Source: Pseudomonas putida (lineage in GTDB: Bacteria; Pseudomonadota; Gammaproteobacteria; Pseudomonadales; Pseudomonadaceae). Taken from it: 64,000 bases of DNA. The stretch is from positions 4,216,501-4,280,500 of the forward strand of contig CP124529.1 of assembly GCA_029953615.1 (NCBI GenBank), given 5' to 3'. The notes beneath the pieces were generated by a model, which was given only the letters and a program-made list of their open reading frames with translations, was not told the DNA's origin and searched no databases. The translations under genes and the position numbers were made by a program. Of this stretch, positions 42,630-52,066 are shown piece by piece (position 1 is the stretch's first letter; each line of letters starts with the position of its first letter).

Positions 42630-42725
42630 CCGGCCTCTTCGCAGCGCAAGGCTGCTCCTGCAACGAACGCACAGCCTTCAGACGGGCGCGATCCCTGTAG
42701 GAGCAGCCTTGTGCTGCGAAGAGGC
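42630..42725. repeat. REP-like inverted pair between iutY and iutA
   Basis: Two inverted copies of a diverged unit, CTCTTCGCAGCGCAAGGCTG and its partner GCAGCCTTGTGCTGCGAAGAG, are separated by about 30 bases. They lie just after iutY and may weaken read-through into iutA, which would then need its own promoter in 42726-42841. Confidence 0.75.
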
Positions 42726-42841
42726 TGGTACAGAAATAAAAATATTTTCCATTTGGCACTGCAAGTTCCAGCCAGCCAGATCGTCGTAGTGAGACTGATC
42801 AGCAACCAATTCTCATTTACGACTTGTCAGGAAGCTCATTC

Positions 42842-45277
42842 GTGCCTCTGATGCTCAAGCCTTTGCACCGCCGCCGCGGTCCACTTCACCATGCCCTGAT
42901 GTCCTGCAGTGCCCTGGCCATGCTGGTTGGCCCGCTGCAAGCGTCGGCCTCGACCACCACCGAACAGGCCCAGACCCAGGCCCGCCTGGTCCAGCTCGAC
43001 CTGCCGGCCCAGCCGCTGGACCAGGCCCTGACCACGTTCGCCGACCAGGCCGGCCTGCACCTGCTGTACACCACCGGCGATGTCGCCGGCCAGGGCAGCC
43101 CGGCCTTGCAGGGTAACTACAGCATCGAGCAGGCCCTGCAGCAGTTGCTGGCCGGCAGCGGCATGAGCTGGCACTTCAGCGATGCCCGCACGGTGACCCT
43201 GCGCAGGGCAGACGCCGCGCCGCAGGCGGTCAACCTCAAGCCGATCGAGGTCAGCGTGGCCTCGCGCACCAGCACCGCGATCAGCGAAATCCCCGGCACC
43301 GTGTGGGTGGTCGACCAGCAGCAGCTGCGCGAGCAGATCGACAGCGGCGTCAGCCTGAAGGAAGCCATCGGCAAGCTGGTCCCAGGCCTCGACCTAGCGC
43401 CGGAAGGGCGCACCAACTACGGCCAGAACATGCGTGGGCGCAACGTGCTGGTGATGATCGACGGGGTCAGCCAGAACAGCTCGCGCGGCCTGTCGCGCCA
43501 GTTCGACAGCATTTCGCCGTTCAACGTCGAGCGCGTCGAAGTGCTGTCCGGCGCCAGTGCCATTTACGGTGGCGGCGCGACCGGCGGCATCATCAACATC
43601 GTGACCAAGAAGGGCGAACCCGGCCCGGCGCGTTTCGAGACCCAACTCGGTGCCAGCAGCGGCTTCAACAACAGCGACGACCTCGCCACCCGCTTCGCCC
43701 AGTCGATCAGTGGCGGCAACGAGCGGTTCAACGGCCGGCTGGGGGTTTCCGGCGAGCAGAACGAAGCCTTCTACGACGGCGCCGGCGACCAGATTTTCAT
43801 CGACAATACCCAGACCGACTTGCAGTACAACCGCACCATCGACGTACTCGGCACCTTGGGAATGCAACTGAACGACCAGCAGAGCCTGGACCTGTTGGCC
43901 CAGTACTATGACTCCGGCAACCACGGCAGCACCGGCATCTACTTCCCCAACCTGAACTACAACGCCCCGTCCGACCTGGAAGACGCTGAACTGCGCAGTG
44001 GCTACTCGTCGGACCTGGAGCCGCGCACCCGGCGCCTGCTGCTAAATGCCAACTACCACCACACCGACGTGCTGGGCCAGGATTTCTACCTGCAGGCCTC
44101 GTACCGCAAGGAAGACGACAACTTCTACCCGTTCCCGTACTACAACCGCGCCACGCCTACCGGCGCGCGCGGTGTGTACTTCGCCGCCTCGCAGCAGAAC
44201 TTCGAGGTCACCAGCCTCAAGGGCCTGTTCGCCAAGCAGTGGGACACGCTGAAGCTGACCTATGGCGTCGACCTGGACCGTGAGCGCTTCAACGCCGAGC
44301 AGACCACCTTCAACGCCCAGACATCCTCCGAGTCGGGTGGCCTGGAGCTGGAAAAGGACAGCAAGGCCGCACGCTACCCCAGCTACCGGGTCGATGGCGT
44401 GTCGGTATACGCCCAGCTGGACTGGCATGCCACCGATAACCTGACCCTGTCCGGCGGCGCCCGGCGCCAGCAGATGGATGTGGACGTCAGTGACTTCAAG
44501 GGCGTGCCGGGCGGTAGCAACGATTACCAGGTCAACCTGTTCAACGTCGGTGCCATCTACGACTTCAAGAACGGCCACCAGGCATGGGCCAACTACGGCG
44601 AAGGCTTCGACCTGCCCGACCCGGCCAAGTACTACGGCAAGCCCGGGCTGAGCGTGGCCGACAACCCGCTGGCCGGCATCAAGAGCCGCCAGGTGGAGCT
44701 GGGCTGGCGCTATGCCGACCTGGACTGGGATGCCCAGGCGGCGCTGTACTACATCTGGTCGGACAAGATCATCAACGTCGATTCGCAGACGCTGACCATC
44801 AATGTGGAAGATCAGAAGAGCCGTGACTTCGGTTTCGAAGGCGCGCTGACCCGCCACTTCCAGACCGGCTGGGAAGCCGGTGGCACCCTGCACCTGACCC
44901 GCTCCGAGGAAGAAGATGCCGATGGTGGCTGGATCAAGCGCGATGCCCGCTATGCCTCGTTGTCCAAGGCTACCGCGTTCGTCGGCTGGAAGGGCGATGG
45001 CCGCAGTGCGCGGCTGCAGGCCAACCATGCCTTCAGCCTGAAGGACGATGCCGACCACGAGATCGACGGCTACACCACCTTCGACCTGCTGGGCAGCCAG
45101 GACACCGGCTTCGGTACCTTCAGCGCCGGCATCCAGAACCTGCTGGACAAGCAGTACAGCACGGTCTGGGGGCAGCGTGCGACGCTGTTCTACTCGCCGA
45201 CCTACGGGCCGGCGTACCTGTATGACTACCAGGGGCGCGGGCGTACCTACACCCTGACCTGGAGCATGGCTTACTGA
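42842..45277 (+). CDS. iutA: TonB-dependent siderophore receptor with signalling domain (IutA type)
   Basis: The roughly 811-residue outer-membrane receptor has a signal peptide ending near LQASA. It then has an STN signalling domain (LDLPAQPLDQALTTFADQAG, about residues 45-115), a plug (EIPGTVWVVDQQQLREQIDS, SGASAIYGGGATGGIINIV) and a 22-strand barrel. The STN domain is what contacts the FecR part of IutY for cell-surface signalling. The GTG at 42842 with AGGA ahead is the chosen start; an ATG nine bases further on is possible. Aerobactin or a related hydroxamate is the likely ligand by analogy with P. putida. Confidence 0.92.
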   Translation: MPLMLKPLHRRRGPLHHALMSCSALAMLVGPLQASASTTTEQAQTQARLVQLDLPAQPLDQALTTFADQAGLHLLYTTGDVAGQGSPALQGNYSIEQALQQLLAGSGMSWHFSDARTVTLRRADAAPQAVNLKPIEVSVASRTSTAISEIPGTVWVVDQQQLREQIDSGVSLKEAIGKLVPGLDLAPEGRTNYGQNMRGRNVLVMIDGVSQNSSRGLSRQFDSISPFNVERVEVLSGASAIYGGGATGGIINIVTKKGEPGPARFETQLGASSGFNNSDDLATRFAQSISGGNERFNGRLGVSGEQNEAFYDGAGDQIFIDNTQTDLQYNRTIDVLGTLGMQLNDQQSLDLLAQYYDSGNHGSTGIYFPNLNYNAPSDLEDAELRSGYSSDLEPRTRRLLLNANYHHTDVLGQDFYLQASYRKEDDNFYPFPYYNRATPTGARGVYFAASQQNFEVTSLKGLFAKQWDTLKLTYGVDLDRERFNAEQTTFNAQTSSESGGLELEKDSKAARYPSYRVDGVSVYAQLDWHATDNLTLSGGARRQQMDVDVSDFKGVPGGSNDYQVNLFNVGAIYDFKNGHQAWANYGEGFDLPDPAKYYGKPGLSVADNPLAGIKSRQVELGWRYADLDWDAQAALYYIWSDKIINVDSQTLTINVEDQKSRDFGFEGALTRHFQTGWEAGGTLHLTRSEEEDADGGWIKRDARYASLSKATAFVGWKGDGRSARLQANHAFSLKDDADHEIDGYTTFDLLGSQDTGFGTFSAGIQNLLDKQYSTVWGQRATLFYSPTYGPAYLYDYQGRGRTYTLTWSMAY

Positions 45278-45296
45278 TTGATGTTGCCTGAACTTG

Positions 45297-45389
45297 CCTC
45301 TTCGCGGGCTTGCCCGCTCCCACAGGTACGGCGCCGCCCTCTGGCATTGTGAGGTCCCTGTGGGAGCGGGCAAGCCCGCGAAGAGGCCG
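45297..45389. repeat. Convergent pair of REP palindromes
   Basis: CTTCGCGGGCTTGCCCGCTC and GGGAGCGGGCAAGCCCGCGA occur in inverted orientation between the convergent iutA and LysR genes, a position where REP pairs often sit. Confidence 0.9.
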
Positions 45390-45391
45390 GT

Positions 45392-46282
45392 TCAGGAGAA
45401 CGTCGCCAGCAAATCCTGCGCAAACGCCTGCTGCGCCTCGCCAACCGCCTGTGCCCGATGCCTGGCCAGGGTAAACGGCACCACAAAGTCCAGCCCCCGG
45501 TCCAGCGCCCACAGCAGCCCCTCAGCCTCCCAGGCGTGCGCGCAATGGCACGGCAGATAGCCAATATGCCGCCCCGACAGAATGAACGTCAGCACGCTTT
45601 CGATCTGCTCCGCCACCGCCATGCTGCGCTGGCTCTGGAACGGCTCACCGCCCTTTAGAAACCGGTACGGATGGCGCACCTGGTCCATCGCCAGCAACCG
45701 CTCCCGGCTGACGCCAGCCGCACCGAACAGCACATGCCCCTTGCCGCAATACAGCCGCTGCCGCTCTTCGAACAGCGGCTGGTAATCGAAGGCTGCCTGG
45801 TTGCCGGAAAAGTAGCTGATGGCGTAATCCAGCCGCTGCTCCAGCAATAGCCGCTCCAGCTCTGCCGGCGGCGCACTGATCAGTTCCAGCTGCACCGCCT
45901 CCTCGCGCCTGCGAAACGCCGTAATGGCCGCTGCCAGCTTCAGGCTTACCGTCTTGTCCTGGTTCTCCGCCATGCCGATCCGCACGGTCCCCAGTAGCCG
46001 CCCGGCAACGCCATTGGCCTGCTGGCGAAACTGTTCGATGTTCAGCAATAACCCACGGGCGGCGTCCAGCAACAACGTGCCTTTTTCCGTCAGGTGAAAA
46101 CCGCCCTTGCCGCGGCTGCACAGGCGGTAGCCCAGCCGCGCTTCCAGCTGCGCCATGCGCTGGCTGATGGTGGGCTGGCTCAGCCCCAGCACGCCTTGCG
46201 CGGCACTGAAGCCACCGGCCTCGACTACAGTGACGAACAGCCGCAGCAGGTGCAGGTCGGGGTCGTGCACTTGTCCGAGCAT
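45392..46282 (-). CDS. LysR-family transcriptional regulator
   Basis: The 296-residue protein has an N-terminal HTH (HLLRLFVTVVEAGGFSAAQG, then LSQPTISQRMAQLEARLGYR) and a typical LysR substrate-binding domain. The ATG at 46282 is used because the HTH begins there; upstream in-frame codons overlap the divergent promoter region. It is divergent from the binding-protein and agmatinase genes and probably controls them in response to a guanidino or polyamine compound. Confidence 0.9.
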   Translation of the reverse strand: MLGQVHDPDLHLLRLFVTVVEAGGFSAAQGVLGLSQPTISQRMAQLEARLGYRLCSRGKGGFHLTEKGTLLLDAARGLLLNIEQFRQQANGVAGRLLGTVRIGMAENQDKTVSLKLAAAITAFRRREEAVQLELISAPPAELERLLLEQRLDYAISYFSGNQAAFDYQPLFEERQRLYCGKGHVLFGAAGVSRERLLAMDQVRHPYRFLKGGEPFQSQRSMAVAEQIESVLTFILSGRHIGYLPCHCAHAWEAEGLLWALDRGLDFVVPFTLARHRAQAVGEAQQAFAQDLLATFS

Positions 46283-46384
46283 TACATTGCTCCTGATAAA
46301 TGTCAGCTTTGCAAACTTGCCATTCCTGCAATGTAACCCGGCTGGCATGCTCGCGGCATCCACCCATTTGCCGAGGTGTCCGCC

Positions 46385-47464
46385 ATGCGTCGATCGTTAT
46401 GCCTGTTGTCTCTGGTCCTGGCCTTGCCGCTGCAGGCTGAAGAAAAGGTCGTCAACCTCTACAGCTGGGCCGACTATGTCGCCCCGCAAACCCTCCAGCG
46501 TTTCGAACAGGAAACTGGCTACAAGGTGCGCTACGACACCTTCGATACCACCGAGGTACTGGAAACCAAGCTGCTGACCGGTGGCAGCGGCTATGACGTG
46601 GTGGTGCCGTCGTCGACCGTGCTGGCCCGGGCACTCAAGGCCAATGCCCTGCAACCGCTCGACCCCCAGGCCATGCCCGGCTACGCCAACCTCGACAAGG
46701 ACCTGCTGGCCAAGCTGGCCGAGGCCGACCCCGGCAACCGCCATGCCGTACCCTACACTTGGGGCACCCTGGGCCTGGGGGTGAATGTGGAGGCCGTGCG
46801 CCAGCGCCTGGGTGATGTGCCGCTGGACAGCCTCGATCTGCTGTTCAAGCCTGAGTACGCCAGCCGGTTGAAGGACTGCGGCATCGCCATGCCCGACTCG
46901 CCGCAGGAGGTGATCGGCGTGGCCCTGAATTACCTGGGCAAGGACCCTTACAGCCAGAACAAGGACGACCTGGCCGCCGCGCAGGACCTGCTGAGCCAGC
47001 TGCAGCCGTCGATCAGCTACGTCGCCAATGGCCGGCAGATCAGCGACCTGGCCAACGGCAGCGTGTGCCTGGCACTGACCTACAACGGCGATGCGGCGAT
47101 GGCCGCCGACCAGGCGCGCCGCGCCGGCAAGCCGTTCGAGCTGATCTACCGCATCCCCCGCGAAGGCACGCTGGTGTGGCAGGACAACCTGGTCATCCCC
47201 AAGGACGCCCCGCACCCCGAGGCCGCGCGGGCGTTCATCGCCTTCATGCTCAAGCCCGAGTCGGTGGCCGCGCTGACCAACACGCTGTTCTTCGCCAACG
47301 CCAACCAGGCGGCCACGCCGCTGGTGGACGAAGCACTGCGCAACGACCCGGACATCTACCCGCCGGCCACAGTGCGCCAGCGCCTGTATGCCGACCGCAG
47401 CATGGCCCTGGCCGACCTGCGCCAGCGCAACCGCCTGTGGACCGCGTTCCGCAGCCGCCAGTAA
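46385..47464 (+). CDS. Periplasmic polyamine-type substrate-binding protein (PotF/SpuD-like)
   Basis: The 359-residue protein has a short signal peptide (LCLLSLVLALPLQAEEK) and the binding-protein pattern VVNLYSWADYVAPQTLQRFE, YDVVVPSSTVLARALKANAL, and LVWQDNLVIPKDAPHPEAAR seen in PotF/PotD relatives. The ATG at 46385 has GAGGTG seven bases ahead; a GTG at 46376 is in frame. No ABC permease or ATPase genes are adjacent, so it either shares a distant transporter or acts as a sensor. It is followed by the agmatinase-like gene after 25 bases. Confidence 0.88.
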   Translation: MRRSLCLLSLVLALPLQAEEKVVNLYSWADYVAPQTLQRFEQETGYKVRYDTFDTTEVLETKLLTGGSGYDVVVPSSTVLARALKANALQPLDPQAMPGYANLDKDLLAKLAEADPGNRHAVPYTWGTLGLGVNVEAVRQRLGDVPLDSLDLLFKPEYASRLKDCGIAMPDSPQEVIGVALNYLGKDPYSQNKDDLAAAQDLLSQLQPSISYVANGRQISDLANGSVCLALTYNGDAAMAADQARRAGKPFELIYRIPREGTLVWQDNLVIPKDAPHPEAARAFIAFMLKPESVAALTNTLFFANANQAATPLVDEALRNDPDIYPPATVRQRLYADRSMALADLRQRNRLWTAFRSRQ

Positions 47465-47489
47465 CCCACAGCGACAAAGGAGCCCGACC

Positions 47490-48455
47490 GTGGAGCAAGC
47501 CGCAAATAACGACCAGGCCATGACCCGCGACAGCCTGTATGGCACCGCTGCGGAAAGTACCTACGCAGGCATTACCAGTTTCTCCAGGCGCCGTTACAGC
47601 CGCGACCTGCGTGGTGTCGATGTGGTGGTCAGCGGTGTGCCGTTCGATACGGCCACCAGCAACCGCCCCGGTGCGCGGTTCGGCCCGCGGGCGATCCGCG
47701 CTGCCTCGGTACAGCAGGCCTGGGCCCGGCACTGGCCGTGGGCGTTCGACCCGTTCGACCACCTGGCGGTGATCGACTATGGCGATTGCGCCTTCGACAG
47801 CGGCACCCCACAGGCGGTACCGGACAGCATCGAGGCCCATGCCACGCATATTCTGCAAGCAGGCTGCGCCATGCTCACCCTGGGTGGCGACCACTTCATC
47901 AGTTACCCGCTGCTCAAGGCCCATGCCCGCCGCCATGGCCCGCTGGCGCTGATTCACTTCGATGCGCACAGCGACACCTGGCCGGACGAGGAAGGCAAGC
48001 GCATCGACCACGGCACCATGTTCTGGCATGCCGCCCGCGAAGGCCTGGTGGACCCGGCCAGCTCGGTGCAGATCGGCCTGCGCACCACCAATGACGACAG
48101 CCAGGGCTTTGCCATCCTCGATGCCCGCCAGGTGCACCGGCAGGGCACCGAGGCGGTGATCGCGGCGATTCGTCAGCGGGTGGGCGAGCGGCCGGTGTAC
48201 CTGACCTTCGATATCGACTGCCTCGACCCGGCCTATGCGCCCGGTACCGGCACACCGGTGTGCGGCGGGCTGAGCACGGTACAGGCGCTGGAAATCCTCG
48301 GCGGGCTGCGCGGCATCAACCTGGTGGGCATGGACCTGGTGGAGGTGGCGCCAGCCTATGACCATGCCGACATCACCGCACTGGCGGGGGCGACCCTGGC
48401 GATGGAAATGCTGTGCCTGTATGCGGCGCGGCACAAGGTGGACAAGGGCCTGTAA
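47490..48455 (+). CDS. speB: Agmatinase / guanidino-acid ureohydrolase
   Basis: The 321-residue binuclear manganese enzyme has the ureohydrolase metal motifs LTLGGDHFISYPLL, IHFDAHSDTW and FDIDCLDPAYAPGTGTP. It releases urea from agmatine or a related guanidino compound (guanidinobutyrate or guanidinopropionate are alternatives that cannot be separated by eye). A GTG at 47490 preceded by AAAGGAG is the start. It forms an operon with the polyamine-binding protein gene, and a divergent LysR gene is the likely regulator. Confidence 0.85.
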   Translation: MEQAANNDQAMTRDSLYGTAAESTYAGITSFSRRRYSRDLRGVDVVVSGVPFDTATSNRPGARFGPRAIRAASVQQAWARHWPWAFDPFDHLAVIDYGDCAFDSGTPQAVPDSIEAHATHILQAGCAMLTLGGDHFISYPLLKAHARRHGPLALIHFDAHSDTWPDEEGKRIDHGTMFWHAAREGLVDPASSVQIGLRTTNDDSQGFAILDARQVHRQGTEAVIAAIRQRVGERPVYLTFDIDCLDPAYAPGTGTPVCGGLSTVQALEILGGLRGINLVGMDLVEVAPAYDHADITALAGATLAMEMLCLYAARHKVDKGL

Positions 48456-48458
48456 CCT

Positions 48459-48565
48459 GGGGCCGCTTTACGGCCCATTCGCAGCACAAGGCTGCTCCCA
48501 CAGGGTTACGCGATTCCCTGTAGGAGCGGCCTTGTGTCGCGATGGGCTGCAAAGCAGCCCCCAGG
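48459..48565. repeat. REP-like inverted repeats
   Basis: GGGGCCGCTTTACGGCCC, the unit TTCGCAGCACAAGGCTGCTC and its inverted partner GAGCGGCCTTGTGTCGCGAT, and GGGCTGCAAAGCAGCCC are arranged symmetrically after the agmatinase gene. Confidence 0.75.
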
Positions 48566-48682
48566 GCCCATACTGAAACATCAGGAATCATCTCCACCCA
48601 TATTCACACTTTTGCCGCGAACCCTTCGCGCCTTAGGCTATCAAACCCACCAGGCGCGGCATTTTCGTACAGGAGGTGAAGC

Positions 48683-49000
48683 ATGACCCCGACATTGCCC
48701 ATCCTGGCCCTCGGCCTGGCCCTGTACCTGCCTGCGCAAGCGGCCCCCGAACTACCCTTGCAACTCGCCGCCGGCAACAACAACCCCTACAACAGCCCGA
48801 TCCAGCGCGCCAACCCCAACAGCCGCCAGGGCAGCATGCCGGCCACACCGCCCGTGCGCGGCCCGTCCACCGACCCGTACCAGCGCACGCCTACCCTGGA
48901 CAACCGCGGCATCGGCAACGGCGACAACCTGCGCCGTCAGCAGCAAACCCCGAACCTGGAGCCTACCCGCCCGGCCCGCGGCAACCCGCGCGCGCCATGA
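48683..49000 (+). CDS. Small secreted Asn/Pro-rich protein
   Basis: The 105-residue protein has a signal peptide (MTPTLPILALGLALYLPAQA) and a mature part of low complexity, rich in Asn, Pro, Arg and Gln (NNNPYNSPIQRANPNSRQGS). It has a near-perfect ribosome-binding site (AGGAGGTG). No domain is recognised, and the mature part is probably disordered in the periplasm. It is followed after 23 bases by the sugar dehydrogenase gene, suggesting one operon. Confidence 0.78.
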   Translation: MTPTLPILALGLALYLPAQAAPELPLQLAAGNNNPYNSPIQRANPNSRQGSMPATPPVRGPSTDPYQRTPTLDNRGIGNGDNLRRQQQTPNLEPTRPARGNPRAP

Positions 49001-49023
49001 GCGCCCTACGAAAGGAATCCTGC

Positions 49024-50172
49024 ATGCTTCGAGCACCCTGGCTTGTCACCCTGACCACCGCCGCATTGCTGCCATTGCTGGCGCAGGCGGCGGCCGAACA
49101 GCAGTTTCGCAGTGAAGAAGGCACGTTGACCGTCAGCACAGTGGCCGATGGCCTGCGCAACCCTTGGGCCCTGGCGTTCCTGCCGGGCGGTAAGGACATG
49201 CTGGTCACCGAGCGCGCCGGCAACTTGCGGGTGGTCAACGCCGAAGGCAAGGTCGGCCCGCCGATCAGCGGTGTGCCCAACGTCTGGGCCGAGGGCCAGG
49301 GCGGCCTGCTGGATGTGGTGCTGTCGCCGGAATTCGCCAAGGACCGCACCGTCTATCTGTCCTACGCCGAAGAGGGCAGTGACGGCAAGGCCGGCACAGC
49401 GGTCGGCCGTGGCCAGTTGTCCCAGGACCGCGCCCGGCTGGAAAACTTCAGTGTGATTTTCCGCCAGCAGCCCAAGCTGTCGGAGGGCAACCACTTTGGC
49501 TCGCGCTTGGTGTTCGACCGCGACGGCTATCTGTTCATCGCCCTCGGCGAGAACAACCAGCGCCCGACTGCCCAGGACCTGGACAAGCTGCAAGGCAAGA
49601 TCGTGCGTATCTTGCCGGACGGCGAGGTGCCCACGGACAACCCCTTCGTCGGCAAGGACAATGTGCGGCCGGAAATCTGGTCGTTCGGCCATCGCAACCA
49701 GCAAGGTGCCGCGCTCAACCCCTGGACCGGCAAGCTGTGGACCCACGAGCATGGCCCGCGTGGTGGCGACGAGATCAACATTCCCGAGCCCGGCAAGAAC
49801 TATGGCTGGCCGGTCGCGACCCACGGCATCAACTACTCGCTTCTGCCCATTCCCGAGGCCAAGGGCAAGCATGTGCAGGGCATGGTCGACCCGCATCATG
49901 TGTGGGAGAAGTCGCCGGGTATCAGCGGCATGGCGTTCTACGACAGCCCCACGTTCAAGGCCTGGGACCACAACCTGTTCATTGGCGCGCTGGCCACCCA
50001 GGAGCTGATCCGCTTGCAGCTGGATGGCGACAAGGTGGTGCATGAAGAGCGTTTGCTGGGTGAGCTGAAGGCGCGTATCCGCGATGTGCGGGTGGGGCCG
50101 GACGGGTACCTGTATGTGCTGACCGATGACAAGGACGGCGCGCTGCTCAAGGTAGGCCTGGGCGACACTTGA
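49024..50172 (+). CDS. PQQ-dependent aldose sugar dehydrogenase (YliI/Asd type)
   Basis: The 382-residue protein has a signal peptide (LLPLLAQAAAEQ) and a six-bladed propeller with the soluble glucose dehydrogenase motifs: GLRNPWALAFLPGGKDMLVT, GEGNHFG-like SEGNHFGSRLVFDRDGYLFI, and EIWSFGHRNQQGAALNPWTG with the base His and LWTHEHGPRGGDE. It oxidises aldoses to lactones in the periplasm with PQQ. The ATG at 49024 follows AAGGAATCC. Confidence 0.9.
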   Translation: MLRAPWLVTLTTAALLPLLAQAAAEQQFRSEEGTLTVSTVADGLRNPWALAFLPGGKDMLVTERAGNLRVVNAEGKVGPPISGVPNVWAEGQGGLLDVVLSPEFAKDRTVYLSYAEEGSDGKAGTAVGRGQLSQDRARLENFSVIFRQQPKLSEGNHFGSRLVFDRDGYLFIALGENNQRPTAQDLDKLQGKIVRILPDGEVPTDNPFVGKDNVRPEIWSFGHRNQQGAALNPWTGKLWTHEHGPRGGDEINIPEPGKNYGWPVATHGINYSLLPIPEAKGKHVQGMVDPHHVWEKSPGISGMAFYDSPTFKAWDHNLFIGALATQELIRLQLDGDKVVHEERLLGELKARIRDVRVGPDGYLYVLTDDKDGALLKVGLGDT

Positions 50173-50241
50173 TCACCACTGTTGTACGCGCTCCCACAGG
50201 GATCGCGGCAGCCTTTTGAATTCAGCCGTGTAGAATGCCGC

Positions 50242-51348
50242 ATGGCTATCGATCCCCACTCCCTCTACCAGCAAGCCCTGGCCACCCAGGGCTATGTCGC
50301 CGACCCCGCCCAGGCTTGCGCCGTCGAGGCCTTGCAAGCCTGCTTCCAGGCCGTCGAACAAGGCCACCCCACCCAGGGCATCTACCTCTGGGGCCCGGTC
50401 GGTCGCGGCAAGACCTGGCTGATGGACCAGTTCCACCGCTGCCTGCGGGTACCCAGCCGGCGTCAGCACTTCCATCACTTCATGGCCTGGGTCCACCAGC
50501 GCCTGTTCCAGCTAAACGGCACTGCCGACCCGCTGCTGGCGTTGGCTGAGGAACTGGCCGGGCAGATTCGCGTGCTGTGCTTCGACGAGCTGTTCGTCAA
50601 CGACATCGGTGACGCGATCATCCTCGGCCGCCTGTTCCAGGTCCTGTTCGACCAAGGCGTGGTGATTGTCGCCACCTCCAACCAGCCACCCGGGCAGCTT
50701 TATCGCGACGGCTTCAACCGCGAGCGTTTCCTGCCGGCCATTGCCGCCATCCAGCGGCACATGCAGGTATTGCCGGTAGCCGGCGAGCAGGACCACCGCC
50801 TGCACCCCGGCGCCGAGCGCCAGCGTTACTGGGTGGTGCAAGCGGGGCAGGCCAGCCAGCTGGGCGAGGTGTTCCGCCAGCTCAGCCCCGGCGAAGCAGG
50901 CCACGATCAGCCCTTGACCATCGGCTCCCGACAGGTCCAGGTGGTACGGCGCAGCGCGCAGGCCATCTGGTGCCGCTTCACCGACCTGTGCGAGCAACCC
51001 TTGGCGGCCATGGAGTTCATGGCCCTGTGCGACCGTTTCCCGGCCATCCTGGTGTCGGGCATTCCGGCGCTGGGCGGCGAACAGCGGGCCGGGCGCATTG
51101 CCCGAGGCACCGAGGATGCTGCGGCGCGGGTGATGGCGGGCGATCGCGAACTGCCGGCGCTGTCGCCCAAGGACGACGCCGTGCGCCGCTTCATTGCCCT
51201 GGTCGACGAATGCTACGACCGCCGGGTGGCGTTGTACCTGGAAGCACAGGTGCCGCTGGATGCCCTCTACACTCAAGGGTATCTGGCGTTCCCGTACCAG
51301 CGGACCCTGAGCCGGCTACGGGAGATGCAACTGCAACGCTTCGCCTGA
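50242..51348 (+). CDS. zapE: Cell division AFG1/ZapE-family ATPase
   Basis: The 368-residue ATPase has the Walker A motif GPVGRGKTWLMD, a family-specific FHHFMAWVH, Walker B VLCFDELFVNDIGDA, and an ATSNQPPGQLY sensor region followed by YRDGFNRERFLPAI. ZapE of E. coli associates with the Z-ring under stress, and this family is otherwise a mitochondrial AFG1/LACE1 relative. Many Pseudomonas carry two paralogues; which this is cannot be told here. The ATG at 50242 gives the usual N terminus. Confidence 0.82.
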   Translation: MAIDPHSLYQQALATQGYVADPAQACAVEALQACFQAVEQGHPTQGIYLWGPVGRGKTWLMDQFHRCLRVPSRRQHFHHFMAWVHQRLFQLNGTADPLLALAEELAGQIRVLCFDELFVNDIGDAIILGRLFQVLFDQGVVIVATSNQPPGQLYRDGFNRERFLPAIAAIQRHMQVLPVAGEQDHRLHPGAERQRYWVVQAGQASQLGEVFRQLSPGEAGHDQPLTIGSRQVQVVRRSAQAIWCRFTDLCEQPLAAMEFMALCDRFPAILVSGIPALGGEQRAGRIARGTEDAAARVMAGDRELPALSPKDDAVRRFIALVDECYDRRVALYLEAQVPLDALYTQGYLAFPYQRTLSRLREMQLQRFA

Positions 51349-51362
51349 AAAGGAGCCGAACC

Positions 51363-51944
51363 ATGGAGCCGTTGTCGCATCATCTGCTGACCCAGGCCTA
51401 CAACAATGGCTGGGCCAACCACCGCCTGTACAAGGCCTGCCTGCAACTGACGCAGGACGAATTCGTCGCCCCTCGCTGCAGCTTCTTCCCGTCGATCAAG
51501 GCCACCCTCAACCACCTGCTGACGGTGGACTGGTTCTACCTGCACATGCTCGAGTGCGAGCAGCGTGGCGAGCAGCCCGACGCCGATGGCGAGCGTTTCT
51601 TCGACCCGGAACAGCCGTTTGCCACCTGCACCGACCTGCATGCCGAGCAGGCCCAGGCCGATCACCGGCTGATCGCCTATTGCAGGGGCCTGCGCGATAG
51701 TGAACTGGGGCGCTATGTCAGCATCGTGCGCCCCGAACGGGTGCAGCGCGAGCAACGGCTGCGCCTGTTGGCGCACCTGTTCGAGCACCAGGTGCATCAC
51801 CGTGGGCAGGTGCATGCGATGCTCAGTGATACGGCGGTGAGGCCGCCGCAGCTGGATGAGTTTTTCTGCGAGGAAGAGGCGGGGTTGCGGGCGGCGGACT
51901 TTGCCGAGCTGGGCTGGACTGAGGAGCAGGTCTGGAAAATATAG
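51363..51944 (+). CDS. DinB-family protein
   Basis: The 193-residue four-helix-bundle protein has the DinB/YfiT metal-site histidines: IKATLNHLLTVDWFYLHMLE early and LFEHQVHHRGQVHAML late. Members include mycothiol- or bacillithiol-dependent transferases, but most are uncharacterised, and Pseudomonas makes neither thiol. The ATG at 51363 has AAAAGGAG ahead and sits 14 bases after zapE, so it is probably in the same operon. Confidence 0.88.
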   Translation: MEPLSHHLLTQAYNNGWANHRLYKACLQLTQDEFVAPRCSFFPSIKATLNHLLTVDWFYLHMLECEQRGEQPDADGERFFDPEQPFATCTDLHAEQAQADHRLIAYCRGLRDSELGRYVSIVRPERVQREQRLRLLAHLFEHQVHHRGQVHAMLSDTAVRPPQLDEFFCEEEAGLRAADFAELGWTEEQVWKI

Positions 51945-52063
51945 GGGGCTGCTTTGCAGCCCTTCGCGGGCTCGCCCGCTCCCACAGGTAAATCACAGCT
52001 TCCGAAACCTGTGCAGTACCTGTGGGAGCTGGCTTGCCGGCGATGGGCCGCAAAGCGGCCCCC
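51944..52063. repeat. REP pair with flanking GC-rich palindromes
   Basis: TTCGCGGGCTCGCCCGCTCC and the inverted TGGGAGCTGGCTTGCCGGCG unit lie between convergent genes. They are bracketed by GGGGGCTGCTTTGCAGCCC and GGGCCGCAAAGCGGCCCC, which can act as terminators in both directions. Confidence 0.85.
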
Positions 52064-52066
52064 TAA

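Noticed and set aside
42726..42841. A specific FecI-type promoter for iutA
   Set aside because: The A/T-rich tract and GTCGTAGTG offer possible -35 and -10 elements, but spacing and identity are not clear enough to report a site.
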